This document shows positions 30,291 through 39,006 of a stretch of DNA of 64,000 bases, piece after piece. The notes beneath the pieces were generated by a model that worked only from the letters and a program-made list of their open reading frames with translations, ran no database searches and was not told the origin of the DNA. The number at the start of each line of letters is the position of its first letter. Positions within the stretch are counted from its first letter, which is position 1. The translations under genes and the position numbers were made by a program. The stretch comes from Porticoccus sp. W117 (lineage in GTDB: Bacteria; Pseudomonadota; Gammaproteobacteria; Pseudomonadales; Porticoccaceae), in NCBI RefSeq assembly GCF_030341905.1, contig NZ_JATAAF010000007.1, forward strand, positions 1-64,000, in the 5' to 3' direction.

Positions 30291-32906
30291 TTACGCCACT
30301 TCCACAATCTGCTCCGCAGCGATCAACTTACCTTCTTCAGCGCCTTTCTGGAACGACTCAATCTGGTCGAAGTTCATATAGCGATAAATGTCGTCCGCCA
30401 TGGAGTCGATATCACCGGCGTATTGCAGGTATTCCTCCGGGGTGGGTAGTTTGCCCAGTACCGCGCCGATGGCTGCCAGCTCCGCTGAGGTGAGGTACAC
30501 GTTGGCACCGTCGCCCAAACGGTTGGGGAAGTTGCGGGTGGAGGTGGAAAGCACAGTGCTGTTGGGAGCTACGCGGGCCTGGTTGCCCATACACAGGGAG
30601 CAGCCGGGCATTTCCATACGGGCGCCGGAGCGGCCGAAGATGTTGTAGTAGCCTTCTTCCATCAGGGTGTGTTCGTCCATTTTGGTGGGCGGGCTCAACC
30701 ACAAGCGGGTGGAAATACCACCGCCGGCGTGTTGCTCCAGCAATTTACCCGCCGCACGGAAGTGACCGATATTGGTCATGCAGGAGCCGATAAAAACCTC
30801 GTCCACTTTGTCGCCAGCCACTTCGCTGAGCAGGCGGGCGTCGTCCGGGTCATTGGGGGCGCAGACAATGGGTTCTTTGACTTCGTTGAGATCGATTTCG
30901 ATCACCGCCGCGTATTCCGCATCGGCGTCTGCTTCCATCAGACTGGGGTTGGCCAGCCAGTCTTCCATCTTGCGAACACGGCGTTCCAGGGTGCGCACAT
31001 CGCCGTAGCCTTCGGCAATCATCCAGCGCATCAAGGTGACGTTGGAACGCAGGTATTCGGCGATCTCGTCGATGTTCTGCTTGATGGTACAACCGGCGGC
31101 GGAACGCTCTGCAGAAGCGTCAGACAGTTCAAATGCCTGCTCTACAGTCAGACCATTCAGACCTTCAATTTCCAGAATGCGACCGGAGAAGATGTTCTTC
31201 TTGCCTTTCTTCTCTACCGTCAGCAGCCCTTCCTGAATAGCGTAGTAGGGAATGGCGTGCACCAGATCGCGCAGGGTGATGCCTGGCTGCATTTCGCCTT
31301 TAAAGCGCACCAGCACAGATTCCGGCATATCCAGCGGCATAACGCCGGTGGCGGCGGCAAAGGCCACCAGGCCAGAGCCAGCAGGGAAAGAGATACCCAT
31401 GGGGAAGCGGGTGTGGGAGTCACCGCCAGTGCCCACGGTATCTGGCAGCAGCATACGGTTCAGCCAGCTGTGGATAATGCCGTCGCCGGGGCGCAGGGAC
31501 ACACCGCCGCGGTTCATAATAAAGTCCGGCAGGGTGTGTTGGGTGTTGATGTCCACGGGTTTGGGGTAGGCAGCGGTGTGGCAGAACGACTGCATAGTGA
31601 GGTCGGCGGAAAAGCCCAAACAGGCCAGATCTTTCAGCTCGTCACGGGTCATCGGGCCAGTGGTGTCCTGGGAGCCCACGGTAGTCATTTTCGGCTCGCA
31701 GTAAGTGCCGGGGCGGATGCCTTCAACGCCACAGGCTTTGCCCACCATTTTTTGTGCCAGGGTAAAGCCCTTGCCGCTGTCCACAGGAGCAGTGGGTTTG
31801 CGGAACAGATCGGATTCCGGCAGGCCCAGAGATTCGCGAGCGCGAGCAGTCAGGCCGCGGCCAATAATCAGGTTGATGCGGCCGCCGGCTTGTACTTCGT
31901 CCAACAGTACGTCGGATTTGAGTTCAAACTCAGACAGTACTTCGCCGCTTTCAGAAAGGATTTTGCCGTCGTAGGGGCGAATCTCGATCACGTCGCCCAT
32001 GCCCAGTTTTTCCACTGGTGCTTCAAACACCAGCGCACCGGCGTCTTCCATGGTGTTGTAGAAGATCGGCGCCACTTTGCCACCGATGCAGATGCCGCCA
32101 CCTTTTTTGTTGGGAACGCCGGGCAGTTCGTCACCGAAGAACCACAACACCGAGTTGGTGGCGGATTTACGGGAGGAACCGGTGCCCACCACGTCGCCCA
32201 CAAAGGCAACCTGGTGGCCTTGGGCTTGAACTTCGGCCACTTGCTGCATGGGGCCGGTAACGCCGTGCTCTTCAGGAGTCAGGCCGTCGCGGGTCATTTT
32301 GAACATGGCGCGGGCGTGCAGGGGAATGTCCGGGCGGCTCCAGGCGTCTGGGGCAGGGGACAGGTCATCGGTGTTGATTTCACCGGTGACTTTAAAGATA
32401 GCCACTTTGATGCTGTCTGCCACTTGGTCGCGGCTGGTAAACCACTCGGCGTCCGCCCAGCTTTGCATCACCGCTTTGGCGTTTTCGTTACCCTTACTGG
32501 CTTTTTCTTCCACATCGTGGAAGGCGTCAAACATCAGCAGGGTCTTTTTCAGTTGGGTGGCGGCCAGTTCGCCCAGATCAGCGCTGTCTAGTAGTTCCAC
32601 CAGGGTAGAGATGTTGTAGCCACCCAGCATCATACCCAGCAGTTCAACAGCTTTGGCGCTGTCGATCAGTGGGGAGCTGGCTTCGCCTTTGGCAATGGCG
32701 GACAGGAACCCGGCTTTTACGTAAGCGGCTTCGTCCACGCCAGGGGGAACGCGGTTGGTGATCAGGTCTACCAGAAAGTCTTCTTCACCAGCAGGAGGGT
32801 TTTTCAGTAGCTCTACCAGGTCGGCAACCTGCTCGGGGCTGAGGGGTTTGGCGGGGATGTTGAGAGCGGCACGTTCAGCGGCATGTTGGCGATAGGCTTC
32901 AAGCAC
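30291..32906 (-). CDS. acnB: Aconitate hydratase B
   Basis: An 871-residue enzyme (E. coli AcnB 865) converting citrate to isocitrate through a [4Fe-4S] cluster. The AcnB-type N-terminal HEAT-like domain (NPPAGEEDFLVDLITNRVPP, near 32-51) precedes the aconitase core. Cluster ligands: GSCMTNIG (Cys near 708) and PGCSLCMGNQ (Cys near 766 and 769). I set the start at GTG 32906 (VLEAYRQHAAERA), which aligns with E. coli MLEEYRKHVAERA and has GAGGAAG seven bases upstream; an upstream Met at 32969 adds 21 unrelated residues. It is monocistronic and has a 260-bp upstream region. Confidence 0.96.
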   Translation of the reverse strand: MLEAYRQHAAERAALNIPAKPLSPEQVADLVELLKNPPAGEEDFLVDLITNRVPPGVDEAAYVKAGFLSAIAKGEASSPLIDSAKAVELLGMMLGGYNISTLVELLDSADLGELAATQLKKTLLMFDAFHDVEEKASKGNENAKAVMQSWADAEWFTSRDQVADSIKVAIFKVTGEINTDDLSPAPDAWSRPDIPLHARAMFKMTRDGLTPEEHGVTGPMQQVAEVQAQGHQVAFVGDVVGTGSSRKSATNSVLWFFGDELPGVPNKKGGGICIGGKVAPIFYNTMEDAGALVFEAPVEKLGMGDVIEIRPYDGKILSESGEVLSEFELKSDVLLDEVQAGGRINLIIGRGLTARARESLGLPESDLFRKPTAPVDSGKGFTLAQKMVGKACGVEGIRPGTYCEPKMTTVGSQDTTGPMTRDELKDLACLGFSADLTMQSFCHTAAYPKPVDINTQHTLPDFIMNRGGVSLRPGDGIIHSWLNRMLLPDTVGTGGDSHTRFPMGISFPAGSGLVAFAAATGVMPLDMPESVLVRFKGEMQPGITLRDLVHAIPYYAIQEGLLTVEKKGKKNIFSGRILEIEGLNGLTVEQAFELSDASAERSAAGCTIKQNIDEIAEYLRSNVTLMRWMIAEGYGDVRTLERRVRKMEDWLANPSLMEADADAEYAAVIEIDLNEVKEPIVCAPNDPDDARLLSEVAGDKVDEVFIGSCMTNIGHFRAAGKLLEQHAGGGISTRLWLSPPTKMDEHTLMEEGYYNIFGRSGARMEMPGCSLCMGNQARVAPNSTVLSTSTRNFPNRLGDGANVYLTSAELAAIGAVLGKLPTPEEYLQYAGDIDSMADDIYRYMNFDQIESFQKGAEEGKLIAAEQIVEVA

Positions 32907-33168
32907 TGGGGACTTCCTCTTTCTGGTGGTGTGGGTAATTTTATCTCCGGCAGGCGCAGAAGCCTGCAACAGGGCGCAAATAGTACTAAAAACTGCGTTT
33001 TTATAACAGGGGAGTTAGCCTAAGGTATAGCCCATATAGAGTGTATCTATGGCGTAGATGTGATTGCAGAACCGATTATGTCACTCCGGACTTGGGTAGT
33101 GTGGAATTATCCGCTTTGCGAATGGTCAATTCTATGATCACTCACTTGCCAGTCTAAGGACAATTCAG

Positions 33169-33816
33169 ATGCTCAAACTCCACGGTTTACCCATCAGTAA
33201 CTACTACAATATGGTGAAATTGACCCTGCTGGAAAAGGGGGTTGAATTCGAGGAGCTGACCGCCGTACCCAGTCAGCAGCCGGAACTGCTGGCGCAAAGC
33301 CCACGGGGCAAGGTGCCTTTTCTGGAAACTGACCAGGGCTTTCTCAGCGAAACCATCACGCTGATGGAGTACATCGAAGACCTGCACCCGGAGCCGCCTT
33401 TGTATCCTCTTGATCCCTATCAATCCGGCGTTGTACGCCAACTGATTCAGCTGATGGAGCTGTATGTGGAGCTGCCGGCCAGAAAACTGTTGAGCCATGT
33501 GGTGTTTGGTGGTGAGTTGAGCGATCACCATCGCAAAGAGGCACTGGATGGCCTGGAGTTGGGCCTGCCAGCGGTTCAGAGAGTGGCTAGATTTGCCCCC
33601 TATATTGCCGGTGACCAGTTTACCTCCGCCGATATCTTTGCCTACTACACCGGCATGCTGGCGGGTTTTCTTACTGAAAAAGTATACGGAGAGAACTTGA
33701 TGCTTCAGCTGGAAGGCTACAGCGAGTGGCGGGAGTTGATTGCCGAGCGCCCGTTGGTGCAAAGGGTAGATTCGGACCATGGAGTGGCGATGGCGGACTT
33801 TTTAGCTAATAAGTAG
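33169..33816 (+). CDS. Glutathione S-transferase family protein
   Basis: A 215-residue GST-like protein. The thioredoxin-fold N-terminal domain has MLKLHGLPISNYYNMVKLTL and the cis-Pro/SETI region GKVPFLETDQGFLSETITLM; the C-terminal helical domain follows from residue 85. The substrate is unknown. Transcription probably stops at the stem-loop at 34009-34040. The gap behind it contains a nested inverted repeat. Confidence 0.88.
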   Translation: MLKLHGLPISNYYNMVKLTLLEKGVEFEELTAVPSQQPELLAQSPRGKVPFLETDQGFLSETITLMEYIEDLHPEPPLYPLDPYQSGVVRQLIQLMELYVELPARKLLSHVVFGGELSDHHRKEALDGLELGLPAVQRVARFAPYIAGDQFTSADIFAYYTGMLAGFLTEKVYGENLMLQLEGYSEWRELIAERPLVQRVDSDHGVAMADFLANK

Positions 33817-33834
33817 ATGGCGAACAAATAGCAT

Positions 33835-33988
33835 CGAGCTGCTAGCTGCGGGCCACGAGCAGTATGGTGTGTGCCGTCATCCTGAGCGCAGCGAAGGATC
33901 TCGTGCTACATCGTTACACTGAGATTCTTCGCTGCGCTCAGAATGACAGACCCACTCGGTCTGCTCGCGGCCCGTAGCCAGTGGCTCG
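33835..33988. repeat. Nested inverted repeat, GTCATCCTGAGCG family inside a second palindrome
   Basis: Inner arms GTCATCCTGAGCGCAGCGAA... (33876-33903) and GAGATTCTTCGCTGCG...GAATGAC (33921-33947). Outer arms CGAGCTGCTAGCTGCGGGCC...(33835-33862) and GGCCCGTAGCCAGTGGCTCG-type sequence (33961-33988), about 70 percent complementary. It fills the GST-miaE gap. Confidence 0.82.
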
Positions 33989-34008
33989 AAGCAGTCTGTA
34001 ATTTCCCT

Positions 34009-34040
34009 AAGCCCACAGGTAAACTGCGGGCTTTCTTTTT
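34009..34040 (+). terminator. Rho-independent terminator upstream of miaE
   Basis: Stem AAGCCCACAG (34009-34018) / CTGCGGGCTT (34024-34033) with one mismatch and a five-base loop, then TCTTTTT. It ends transcripts arriving from the GST gene 27 bases before the miaE start. Confidence 0.75.
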
Positions 34041-34066
34041 ACCCGCTATCTTTGCCAATAACCGCC

Positions 34067-34717
34067 ATGACCGACCTTGATGTACTGCTCGACTTCCTGC
34101 CTTGTGAAACCCCGGATGCCTGGATCGAAGCCGCCTTGCAAAACCCCCATATTCTGCTGATTGATCACGCCAACTGCGAACTCAAGGCGGCCCAGTCGGC
34201 TCAGGCACTGATCTGGAAGTATGGCAGCTCACCGGCTGAGGGTTTTGCGCCGAAAAAAGGCCACTACGTGGCCAGTTTTGAACTACTCAACAAAATGTCC
34301 AAACTGGCCAGGGAGGAGCTACGCCATTTCGAACAGGTGCTGGCCATTATGAAAGATCGCCAGGTTCCCTACATGCAACTGTCTGCGGCGCGTTATGCCG
34401 GTGAACTGCGTAAACTGGTGCGCACCCAGGAACCGGATAAATTGGTAGATACCCTGATTATTGGCGCCTTTATCGAAGCCCGTTCCTGCGAGCGCTTTGC
34501 CAAGCTGGCGCCCCACCTGGATCCGGAGCTGGAAAAGTTCTACAACTCCCTGCTGAAATCCGAGGCGCGTCATTTCAAGGATTATCTGAGCCTGGCGGAG
34601 AAGGTGGCAGGGGCGAGCATTGATGAGCGAGTTCAACGGGTGCGTGCCAAGGAGCAAGAGTTGATTGAGTCCCCCGATGCTGAGTTCCGCTTCCACTCCG
34701 GCCCGGTGACACTGTAG
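34067..34717 (+). CDS. miaE: tRNA-(ms2io6A37) hydroxylase
   Basis: A 216-residue diiron hydroxylase that modifies ms2i6A37 in tRNA reading U-starting codons. Ferritin-like diiron ligands are visible: REELRHFEQV (ExxH near 90-93), IEARSCERF and KSEARHFKDY (ExxH). Length and sequence match MiaE (LIDHANCELKAAQSAQALIW). I chose ATG 34067 (MTDLDVLLDFLP); TTG 34052 is a weaker alternative. The stop overlaps the next gene by one base (TAGTG), the first step of a four-gene tight cluster. Confidence 0.93.
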   Translation: MTDLDVLLDFLPCETPDAWIEAALQNPHILLIDHANCELKAAQSAQALIWKYGSSPAEGFAPKKGHYVASFELLNKMSKLAREELRHFEQVLAIMKDRQVPYMQLSAARYAGELRKLVRTQEPDKLVDTLIIGAFIEARSCERFAKLAPHLDPELEKFYNSLLKSEARHFKDYLSLAEKVAGASIDERVQRVRAKEQELIESPDAEFRFHSGPVTL

Positions 34718-35208
34718 TGGCCGTTGCCAGCCGTGGCGAACGCTGTTTGTTGCAAGCGCTGCTGGTAATTGCCGCGGGCTTTTTTATCGCCGGTTTGTGG
34801 TTGCCTGTGGCCACTATTGAACAGTTCTATATTTTCGACAACACCATCTCCATCGCCTCTGGCTTGTGGAAGCTGGCCAGCGATGGTCAGTTGATTCTGT
34901 TTGTGTTGATTGTGCTATTCAGTGTGGTGCTGCCACTGCTGAAAATTGCCGTGCTGGGGCGATTGTTGTTTTCTAAAGAGTTGTTCGGCCGTCAGCAAGG
35001 TGGCCAAACCCTTGCCCGCCTGCTGGAATTGATGCACCGCTACGGTCGCTGGTCGATGCTGGATGTGTTTGTGGTGGCCATGCTGATTGTGGGTGTCAAA
35101 CTCACTGTGATAGCGGATATCGATACCCATCTTGGACTCTATTTATTTACCAGTGGAGTGCTGCTGATTATGGTTGTCAGTGCCCGGGTCAGTCGCTGGC
35201 ATTCATAA
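34717..35208 (+). CDS. PqiA-family inner-membrane protein
   Basis: A 163-residue membrane protein with four spans (near residues 14-32, 60-82, 115-135 and 138-155). PqiA-domain marks: GLWLPVATIEQFYIFDNTIS, SIASGLWKLASDGQLILFVL and LELMHRYGRWSMLDVFVVAM. It is a single-PqiA-domain version; the zinc-ribbon seen in long PqiA is absent. PqiA proteins feed lipid transport by MCE proteins in the envelope, but no pqiB gene is adjacent. The start is GTG 34717, overlapping the miaE stop. Confidence 0.88.
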   Translation: MAVASRGERCLLQALLVIAAGFFIAGLWLPVATIEQFYIFDNTISIASGLWKLASDGQLILFVLIVLFSVVLPLLKIAVLGRLLFSKELFGRQQGGQTLARLLELMHRYGRWSMLDVFVVAMLIVGVKLTVIADIDTHLGLYLFTSGVLLIMVVSARVSRWHS

Positions 35209-35275
35209 TCGCCTGTGGGGAACCTGAGAATGGTTGCGTACTCTCAATAGCAACTTGTTTTCCGGAACTCCGCCG

Positions 35276-35923
35276 ATGCATTTTGCCCCCGATGAAGCGA
35301 TACAAATTGCCCGCATGCTGCAAGTTCTCAAGCGGGGGGAAGAGGTGGCCGCCGATTGTGCCCGACTGCAGGCGCAGCTAAAGGCAGAGTCATCCCCCAA
35401 AGTCGCCAAATTTCTTCGCTCCCAATCCCGTCAGGAAATGTTTCATGCCAGAACGATTCAGGCGGGTATGTTGTGGGTGGCTCCCAAAGCACGGCGCAAT
35501 CTGGTTCATTCCCCGGCTATGGAAACTCTGTATCGGCGCTGTGTTCAGGCGGTTCAAGATGGTCGTTACGCGGAATCAGTATTGGCCGTGCAAATTGTTC
35601 TGGAAGGTATGGGTGAAACAGTACTACGAGCCATCGACAGCCAAATGGAGCAGCGCCGCCTGGGCCTGAAAAAACTGCGCCATATTATTGTTCACCAAGA
35701 GGTAGCCCACCATACGTTTGGGTTGCGGGAACTGGATAGAGCGATTGCGGATGAAGGCCTGGAGGCTACTGACGTGGTGCGCCTTTCTCAGGAATATCTG
35801 CATCTGAGCGAACAGATTTTTGCCGAACTGGATGGCGTGTTTGATTATTTTGGCGCCAGCCAACAGCAGTTTCAGGCCAGTGTGCAAGGTGCATTGCCTG
35901 GCTGGTTGCAGGCGGCAGTATGA
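35276..35923 (+). CDS. Ferritin-like diiron protein of unknown function
   Basis: A 215-residue all-helical protein. Two iron-binding-like motifs: SRQEMFHARTI (ExxH near 55-58) and HQEVAHHTFG (ExxHH near 143-147), plus glutamate at EEVAADC and EGMGE. This fits a ferritin-like diiron oxidase or oxygenase, but the substrate cannot be told. The start could be ATG 35276 or TTG 35234; neither has a strong Shine-Dalgarno sequence. Its stop overlaps the glycosyltransferase start (ATGA), so the two are probably co-translated. Its closeness to miaE, another diiron enzyme, may be a coincidence. Confidence 0.75.
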   Translation: MHFAPDEAIQIARMLQVLKRGEEVAADCARLQAQLKAESSPKVAKFLRSQSRQEMFHARTIQAGMLWVAPKARRNLVHSPAMETLYRRCVQAVQDGRYAESVLAVQIVLEGMGETVLRAIDSQMEQRRLGLKKLRHIIVHQEVAHHTFGLRELDRAIADEGLEATDVVRLSQEYLHLSEQIFAELDGVFDYFGASQQQFQASVQGALPGWLQAAV

Positions 35924-36588
35924 TTTCAGTCATTGTTCCCACTCTTAATGAGGAGCGCGCTCTCCCTGCGACGCTGGAAGCGCTGCTGTCGCAACAAGGG
36001 TCAACGGAGGTAATCATTTGCGACGGAGGCAGCACGGATAATACCGTGGCGATTGCCCACCGCTATATGGATCGTTTGCCATTGGATGTGATGGCAGCCC
36101 CCAAAGGGCGCGCATCACAAATGAACGCCGCTGCTCGCAAAGCCCGTGGTGAATGGCTGCTGTTTTTACATGCAGATACCATTTTGCCTGTTGATGCTTT
36201 GACCGCTATTAAAAACTGTAGTGACGATGCCGGTGTATTCCACCATCGATTTTCCGGCTCCCACTGGGGGCTGAAACTAATATCCCTGTTGCACAATAGC
36301 CGCTTTCGGAAAACCGGAATTATGTATGGTGATCAGGGTATTTTTGTGCGCCGAAAATTATTCCAACGACTGGGTGGTTACCCGGATGAGTTGATGGAGG
36401 ATATTCGCTTTAGCGAAAAATTACTTGAGCACACCCAACCGGTTCAGTTGGCTCAGACACTGGTGACAGATTCCCGTAAATTTGAGCAGATTGGTGTGTG
36501 GCGGGCGTTTTGGTGGGTTTTGGTCATTCTTTGGAGGGATAGAGTGGGGCGGATAGCCAGGCTGGAGTTTTTTGCGGAGTACAGATAG
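35920..36588 (+). CDS. TIGR04283-type family 2 glycosyltransferase
   Basis: A 222-residue GT2 enzyme. N-terminal GT-A motif: ISVIVPTLNEERALPATLEA, then IICDGGSTDNTVAIAHRY and the DxD-like FLHADTILP (about 84-92). C-terminal: GDQGIFVRRKLFQRLGGYPD and EDIRFSEKL, matching the TIGR04283 family. Members are associated with rSAM/selenodomain or arsenosugar loci, but here the neighbour is a ferritin-like gene. It starts inside the stop of the previous gene (ATGA). Confidence 0.88.
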   Translation: MISVIVPTLNEERALPATLEALLSQQGSTEVIICDGGSTDNTVAIAHRYMDRLPLDVMAAPKGRASQMNAAARKARGEWLLFLHADTILPVDALTAIKNCSDDAGVFHHRFSGSHWGLKLISLLHNSRFRKTGIMYGDQGIFVRRKLFQRLGGYPDELMEDIRFSEKLLEHTQPVQLAQTLVTDSRKFEQIGVWRAFWWVLVILWRDRVGRIARLEFFAEYR

Positions 36589-36609
36589 AGAGTATCGATA
36601 ATATCCTGC

Positions 36610-36703
36610 CGTCATCCCCGCGTAGGCGGGGATCCATATTGTGTATGGCACTAAAGTCTGTAATTTCTGAGGTAAATGGATTCCCGCGTTCGCGGGAATG
36701 ACG
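36610..36703. repeat. Inverted repeat, GTCATYCCCGCG family
   Basis: Left arm 36610-36637 (CGTCATCCCCGCGTAGGCGG...) and right arm 36676-36703 (ATGGATTCCCGCGTTCGCGG...GACG) pair with four mismatches. Each arm also contains its own short palindrome (CCCGCG...CGCGGG). It separates two convergent genes. Confidence 0.88.
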
Positions 36704-36708
36704 ATGTA

Positions 36709-37419
36709 TTACTCTTCTTTACCTGCATCAAACCCATTGCCCTTCATGGCTTCAATTACCCAGTAATTATCTGGAGAAATCTCCAACGCTTTTTGATAAT
36801 GCGTCAACGCCAAATCTGGCTGCTTTCGTTTGCTGAGAACCCGCCCCAGCCAAAGATGCAAATCAACGGTACCCCAATTTATCTGACTATTCTTTTCGCT
36901 GGCTTTTAATCCCTGCTGTAACAGGGCCAGCGCTTCTTGGCTGCTGCCACCAAACAATGCTGGAGTCTGGAATTTCGCAACCCCTAACATCAACAGAGCC
37001 CGTGGATTTTCGGCTTGCAGTGCTTGTGATGCTTTGAGCGCTTTGGTGGCTTTGCGATTCAGGCCGATGGCGGAAAATGGTTTAACGATAATTTTCAATC
37101 CGTACAGCGCGCCCAGCAGCGCCTGATATTCACTGTGCAACGATTCAGGTGCAGTTTTTATTGCCACTTTGGCATTTTTAATGGCGCTATTAAGAATTGT
37201 TTTGGCGGGTTTTTTGTCGCCATTTTGAATCAGTGCTGCCGCCAGGCGGTAATCCAGAAATAATGCTTGGTAACCAGTGTCGGTGGTGGATTTTTTCAGG
37301 GCTTGCAGTTCGGAGACTTTGTTATGAGCAAAAAGCGCTTCAATTTCTGCTATTTCCAGGGCTGAAACAGGGAAGGTAAGCAGCAGAAAAATTGTCAGCA
37401 ACAGGTGTTTGATATGCAT
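36709..37419 (-). CDS. Secreted TPR-repeat protein
   Basis: A 236-residue protein with a signal peptide (residues 1-20, LLLTIFLLLTFPVSA-LE) and helical repeats; the best TPR-like segments are QALFLDYRLAAALIQNGDKK (near 50-69), LMLGVAKFQTPALFGGSSQE and LWLGRVLSKRKQPDLALTHY (near 190-209). TPR proteins in the periplasm usually scaffold other proteins. No specific family is recognised. The start has the family-like charged n-region MHIKH. The gene is downstream of lpxH on the same strand with a 47-base gap, so co-transcription is possible. Confidence 0.8.
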   Translation of the reverse strand: MHIKHLLLTIFLLLTFPVSALEIAEIEALFAHNKVSELQALKKSTTDTGYQALFLDYRLAAALIQNGDKKPAKTILNSAIKNAKVAIKTAPESLHSEYQALLGALYGLKIIVKPFSAIGLNRKATKALKASQALQAENPRALLMLGVAKFQTPALFGGSSQEALALLQQGLKASEKNSQINWGTVDLHLWLGRVLSKRKQPDLALTHYQKALEISPDNYWVIEAMKGNGFDAGKEE

Positions 37420-37466
37420 GGAGTGTCTGCTTTATTCGTGTGATTCACAGACCTCGTAAAGACGCA

Positions 37467-38189
37467 TCAGTTCTCTGGCGATATGGCAAAGCTGCTCAAT
37501 TCCAGACAGTTTTCATCGGCGGTTAATACCCAACCGTGATGGTGCCAGTCCCCCAACACGATACGTTCGCCGCCATCGTGGTGATGCCGCGCGGGGCGGT
37601 GGGTGTGGCCATGGATCATTGTTTTTACCCCAAATTGGTTGAAAAACCGTTCCACCTCGTCACCGTTAACGTCCATGATGTTGCTGGATTTATTGCTGTT
37701 GGCATTCATGCTTTTGTTGCGCCAGTCAGCGGCGATCTGCAGGCGCTTTTTCAGGGGCAAGCGGCCAAGCAGCCAGGTGCCCAGAGGGTTGCGTACTTTG
37801 CGGCGAAACTTTTGATAGGCGAGGTCGTCCGTGCACAGGGTGTCGCCGTGCAGCAGCAAAACCCGCTCGCCGTACAGGTCAATAACATGGTGCTCTGGCA
37901 ACAAGGTGCAGCCAGTGGCTTTGGCAAAGCGTTTGCCCACCATAAAATCGCGGTTGCCATGGAGAAAATAGATATGGGTGCCACTGTCGCTCAAACTGCG
38001 CAACTGCCTTTTGATGTCGGCCAGAAACTCCGATGGGTCGTCGTCGCCCACCCAGGCCTCAAACAGATCGCCGAGTATGTAGAGTTCTTTCGCTTCGCGG
38101 GCTTCGCCGTTCAGGAAGTCGTAAAACGCCTGGGTGATTTCCGGACGTTCAGGGGCTAGGTGCAGGTCGGAGATAAAGAGTGTGGTCAT
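37467..38189 (-). CDS. lpxH: UDP-2,3-diacylglucosamine pyrophosphohydrolase
   Basis: A 240-residue calcineurin-like metallophosphoesterase of lipid A synthesis that hydrolyses UDP-2,3-diacylglucosamine to lipid X. Metal-site motifs in order: FISDLHL (D8, H10), GDLFEAWVGDDDP (D41), HGNRDFMVG (N79), LLHGDTLC (H114) and HGHTHRPARH (H195, H197). Length equals E. coli LpxH (240). It faces ppiB (same strand, 74 bases upstream), and the gap is filled by an inverted heptamer repeat. Confidence 0.95.
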   Translation of the reverse strand: MTTLFISDLHLAPERPEITQAFYDFLNGEAREAKELYILGDLFEAWVGDDDPSEFLADIKRQLRSLSDSGTHIYFLHGNRDFMVGKRFAKATGCTLLPEHHVIDLYGERVLLLHGDTLCTDDLAYQKFRRKVRNPLGTWLLGRLPLKKRLQIAADWRNKSMNANSNKSSNIMDVNGDEVERFFNQFGVKTMIHGHTHRPARHHHDGGERIVLGDWHHHGWVLTADENCLELSSFAISPEN

Positions 38190-38192
38190 GAT

Positions 38193-38264
38193 CGTGAGAT
38201 GGGAGACGAGAGATGAGAAGCGTGGTGGCGCACTTGCGTCTCCCGCCTCTCATCTCACATCTTT
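38193..38264. repeat. Inverted pair of tandem heptamer repeats
   Basis: Left block 38193-38222 reads as 7-base units of the type GAGATGG, GAGACGA, GAGATGA, GAAGCG. Right block 38236-38264 reads GCGTCTC, CCGCCTC, TCATCTC, ACATCTT, its approximate reverse complement. It fills nearly the whole gap between ppiB and lpxH. The same architecture with unrelated heptamers occurs at 12229-12404 and 40670-40831. Confidence 0.78.
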
Positions 38265-38773
38265 CATTTGTCTGCGTATTCGTCAGAAACAGTCACGCTC
38301 TCAATCACAATGGATTCGGTCGGTACATCCTGGTGAAAGCCAGCGTTGCCGGTCTGTACGCCTTCGATGTCTTTCACCACATCCATACCGTCAGTGACTT
38401 TGCCGAATACCGCGTAGCCCCAGCCCTGGCTGTTCTTGCCGGTGTGGTTGAGGAAGCCGTTATTGGCCACATTGATAAAGAACTGGCTGGAGGCGGAGTG
38501 GGGATCCATGGTGCGGGCCATGGCCAGGGTACCTTCATCGTTGGCGAGGCCGTTGTCCGCTTCGTTTTCAATGGGGTCGCGGGTGGCTTGCTCTTTCATG
38601 TCGGCATCCATACCGCCGCCCTGGATCATAAAACCTTTGATTACCCGGTGGAAAATGGTGCCGGCGTAGAAGTCGTCCTTGCAGTATTGCAGGAAGTTGG
38701 CGGCGGATTTGGGGGCGTTGTCAAAGTCCAGTTCAATGGCGATATCGCCTTTGTTGGTGTGCAGGGTAATCAT
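38264..38773 (-). CDS. ppiB: Peptidyl-prolyl cis-trans isomerase, cyclophilin type
   Basis: A 169-residue cytoplasmic cyclophilin (no signal peptide). Family motifs: [34 protein letters not shown] with the catalytic Arg near 43, [20 protein letters not shown] and [15 protein letters not shown]. Length and sequence match PpiB. It speeds proline isomerisation in protein folding. The stop lies at the edge of the heptamer repeat. It is divergent from glnS. Confidence 0.95.
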   Translation of the reverse strand: MITLHTNKGDIAIELDFDNAPKSAANFLQYCKDDFYAGTIFHRVIKGFMIQGGGMDADMKEQATRDPIENEADNGLANDEGTLAMARTMDPHSASSQFFINVANNGFLNHTGKNSQGWGYAVFGKVTDGMDVVKDIEGVQTGNAGFHQDVPTESIVIESVTVSDEYADK

Positions 38774-38914
38774 GGTGCTTTCCTGATGATAAGTTGAGTA
38801 GGTGGAAAGTGGCGTATGGTAAGGCCTGGGGGCTCAGTAGGCAATTTCAGGTGAGTGTGGGCTATTGTTAACACACAGTGGTGCGGCTGCCGTATAATCC
38901 CCAGCCTGAATCCT

Positions 38915-38986
38915 GTCATCCTGAGCGCAGCGAAGGATCTCGTGGCTTTAACTGAGCTCGAGATCCTTCGCTGCGCTCAGGATGAC
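38915..38986. repeat. Perfect inverted repeat, GTCATCCTGAGCG family
   Basis: The two 28-base arms (38915-38942 and 38959-38986; GTCATCCTGAGCGCAGCGAA...CTCG) are exact reverse complements with a 16-base loop. It ends 20 bases before the glnS start, so any glnS transcript starting upstream would carry a very stable hairpin just before the ribosome binding site. Confidence 0.93.
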
Positions 38987-39006
38987 GTAAACTTTGAGTA
39001 CAAGTA

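Noticed and set aside
30669-32591. Long plus-strand open frame (640 codons) opposite acnB
   Set aside because: acnB is certain by motif content over the whole stretch. The opposite frame has the amino-acid bias expected of a shadow.
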